Shown in pieces: positions 61,930-64,000 of a DNA stretch of 64,000 nucleotides. Both the position numbers and the translations under genes were made by a program. Below the pieces are notes generated by a model. It saw nothing but the letters and a program-made list of their open reading frames with translations, was not told the origin of the DNA and ran no database searches. The stretch is from Phytophthora hibernalis (Eukaryota > Oomycota > Peronosporomycetes > Peronosporales > Peronosporaceae), in assembly GCA_012656075.1 (NCBI GenBank), contig JAAKBF010000031.1, positions 1 through 64,000 of the forward strand. The letters are read 5' to 3'. The first letter of the stretch is position 1. Each line of letters begins with the position of its first letter.

Positions 61930-62487
61930 GCTCTCGACGCGTCCTGTTCGGGAATGGGGACGGAAGAGCTCGGTGCGGTGATGTTGCCTTTTTGCTGAAC
62001 TTTGTGACGCTTGGGGAGACCGCGCGCTGATTAGCTAAAATTACTCTTTTTGACCAATCCGTGTGAGAGATCGGTAATCGTCACCTTTCGCTGCACATCA
62101 GCGTGTTCACCGTCTCCGATATGACAAACCTCGACCACACCAACGTGGATACGACGACGCCGCGCATTGGCTTGTGGAGATGGCGCTGTGGCAGGAAGCC
62201 TTGACATATGTGACTGGTTCGCTTGTATGGCAGCGATTGGTTTGGCCGCACCGTTCATAGGAAAAGCCCCAGGACAATGATACCAACGACATACCTTACT
62301 ATTCTTACTGATATTTGTAATATAATAACAAATACTACGTAGTTTTAGATTATATAATAAATTGTATTTATTTATAATACATATAATATTAAATATAAAA
62401 TGCTCGACTGGCTGTCGTAGTACAGATGCTGCGGCTGCGAGAAAACCTTAGGTTCACGTGTACCAATCTGACAACCACAACAATATG
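61930..62487. other. Spacer; AT-rich at 62290-62400
   Basis: It contains GATTAGCTAAAATTA near 62030, close to a diverged version of the ATTGGCTGAAA word. TATAATA-rich low-complexity sequence follows. No gene is seen. Confidence 0.45.
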
Positions 62488-63355
62488 CACAAAAACACAT
62501 CGACAGTCCAGGCGAGTGCTGCCTTTCTGCAGAGCAGGCGAGCGGAGCTGGTCGCATCCCTCTTGGATATCTTGAACGCGGCCAGAGCTGCGACCTATCG
62601 GTTCCCCGAAGGTGGCCTGAATGTGAAACCAGTGGCCACCAAACCGTTTTCCGGCCCAGATCCACGTCAGCTATCAGAACCGGCGCGCGGTGCCCATAAG
62701 TCAGAAGACGACCTCGCCAGGCCTCAGAGTGGATGAGCTACCACCGGAAAGTCTGTTCGTGGGCGACACGATCGAGTATTACTCGATGGCCTTCGTGTGC
62801 GGCGACCCACGAGACCACCGAATTGCTGCAGTTCAGGGCGTCACGCCCAGTGATCCATTTCCGCTCTCTATCGGCACCTGTGAACTACTCCCGCTCACAA
62901 GCGCGATGAGGAGGGTAGGCGACCGGTTTGGCAACAGATTCAGGGCTGGTCATGCGCTATGGCGGACCGTCAGGTCATTTAAACTAGTTGCTGGAAGCTG
63001 GGATGGCCCAAATCTACGCAGCGCTTTCAGCAACGCGTTACCCACGATCATCGAGCACGCAGTCAACTTTACGATGTGTAGAGGCCGTACCGAGGGCGAG
63101 GAAGATGCTGTTACAGGTTCGCCGAGGACCGTGCGGAGTTTGGATCAGGAGTTTGCAGCTGTGGGGTCTTTGCGGACCTCCAGCATACCCAAAATTACAA
63201 CTGCATCCGCTGCAGCTGCAGTGCCAGACTCTCCTGTGCATTCAGCAGCGTCCATAAGCGAGGAAAATCAAATCAGCGAAGATTTGGAGGCGGATATTGA
63301 ATTCGAGGTAGAGGGGCTAATGCCGAGTACGCGGGGGTATCCAGCACCTCGATAG
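62488..63355 (+). pseudogene. Repeat-family ORF, frame-broken, unknown family
   Basis: Two overlapping frames: 62488-62736, and one containing QIHVSYQNRRAVPISQKTTS (from about 62655), then LRVDELPPESLFVGDTIEYY and SMAFVCGDPRDHRIAAVQGV. A Ser/Glu-rich tail follows to 63355. I recall similar DELPP..LFVGDTIEYY segments as part of repeated oomycete gene families, but I cannot name the family and treat that as inference. Frames join near 62660. No membrane, signal or catalytic motif is visible. Confidence 0.4.
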
Positions 63356-63600
63356 CGGACGACACGGATGATATCGGTTGCAAAGACTTCTCCTATCCGC
63401 GATACGGCTAATCGAAGCGAGGAGATTGATCTAACGAACGTATCACAACAGAAAGAGGGTGGAGGAAATTCGTGGGAGTCTAGAGCGGCCGATATGGCTG
63501 TAGGAGCCAAGTCAGTTATTGTGGGTTCTACTCAAAACTGGACAGGGCGGTTGGTTCAATCAATCGACCTCCCTCTGTAATTTCATGAAATATGCATAAT

Positions 63601-64000
63601 CAAAGTGGTTTCCGTAAGTCAGATCGCAAATGGACGAAGAAGAGAGCGCATGACTCACTACATGTACCCCAAGCACGCAGAATGAACAAAGCCCAAGGGT
63701 GTGGTCAAGCGAGGCAACAAGAAACACCGCCTCAAGTGTTGTCCGCTGTGATGGCCACGTGCGACGGGTGTCACCATATCCACAGTGCGTGCAAACGCCC
63801 GAACGCTTGCTGGTCGACCTACTCGTGCACCTTCAGCAGCATCTCCGGCTGCACCACCAGCGGGACCAATGCAAGCTCACCGACCTACTCGTGCATATCC
63901 GGCTGCGCCACCAGCTGTGTCAACATCCTCTGGTCGGCCTACTCATATATCCCCGGATCCACCACCAGCGGCGTCCACCGGCTCATGCGCCTCCAGCATC
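63601..64000 (+). other. Pro/Ala-rich repeat-coding stretch, cut by window end
   Basis: From 63790 CGACCTACTCGTGCA and CACCACCAGC words recur with spacing of about 40-60 bp; one frame reads GRPTRAPSAASPAAPPAG, then RPTRAYPAAPPA. This could be the start of a retroelement Gag or of a Pro/Ala-rich protein continuing outside the window. No firm call. Confidence 0.35.

Overview
The window looks like a contig from an oomycete genome, most likely a Phytophthora or close relative. The genes are eukaryotic, compact and GC-rich at third codon positions. They carry short introns (about 60-80 nt, GT..AG), are often arranged head-to-head with 100-200 bp between start codons, and sit next to old transposons. 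No rRNA, tRNA or CRISPR was recognised.

Layout. 1 to about 22 kb is accessory. It starts with a truncated Ty3/gypsy retroelement on the minus strand (1-5727, cut by the window edge) and a leader or LTR-like stretch. A decayed region follows, then a nested transposon complex (9.1-14.6 kb): a pogo-type transposase gene on the minus strand split by two related piggyBac-like copies, each sitting exactly at a TTAA and facing away from each other. Next come low-complexity DNA with tandem repeats (15-17.3 kb) and a long frame-broken gene for a DUF6604 plus ankyrin protein (17.5-21.6 kb).

From 21.7 to 58.8 kb lies a gene-dense housekeeping block: phosphomannose isomerase, ZNHIT3, mitochondrial ClpP, a complex I NDUFB8-like subunit, an LYR protein with a zinc ribbon, two inner-membrane peptidases flanking an archaemetzincin, a GARP/MYB factor, SmF, TTC4, BCD1/ZNHIT6, WDR54, a membrane protein, uS17m, tubulin cofactor B, GET1, ribosomal P2, a DHHC acyltransferase, DASH subunit Dad2, an apyrase (CANT1 family), an ARF-like GTPase, DDX41, TRAPPC9/Trs120, a CCDC24-like coiled-coil protein and an ELMO-domain protein. 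From 58.8 kb to the end the DNA is again gene-poor, with one unknown ORF and repeat-family fragments.

How the genes relate. There is no operon logic, but themes recur: mitochondrial function (ClpP, NDUFB8, LYR, IMP pair, uS17m), box C/D snoRNP assembly (ZNHIT3, ZNHIT6) and secretory or membrane traffic (GET1, DHHC, ARF, TRAPPC9, ELMO, CANT1).

Caution for users. Many strongly conserved genes (SmF, TRAPPC9, WDR54, PMI, GET1, BCD1 and others) are broken by single missing bases, usually in short homopolymers and almost always in the same frame sense. This looks like assembly or base-calling error rather than gene death, so the frame breaks noted below should not be read as pseudogenes without resequencing.
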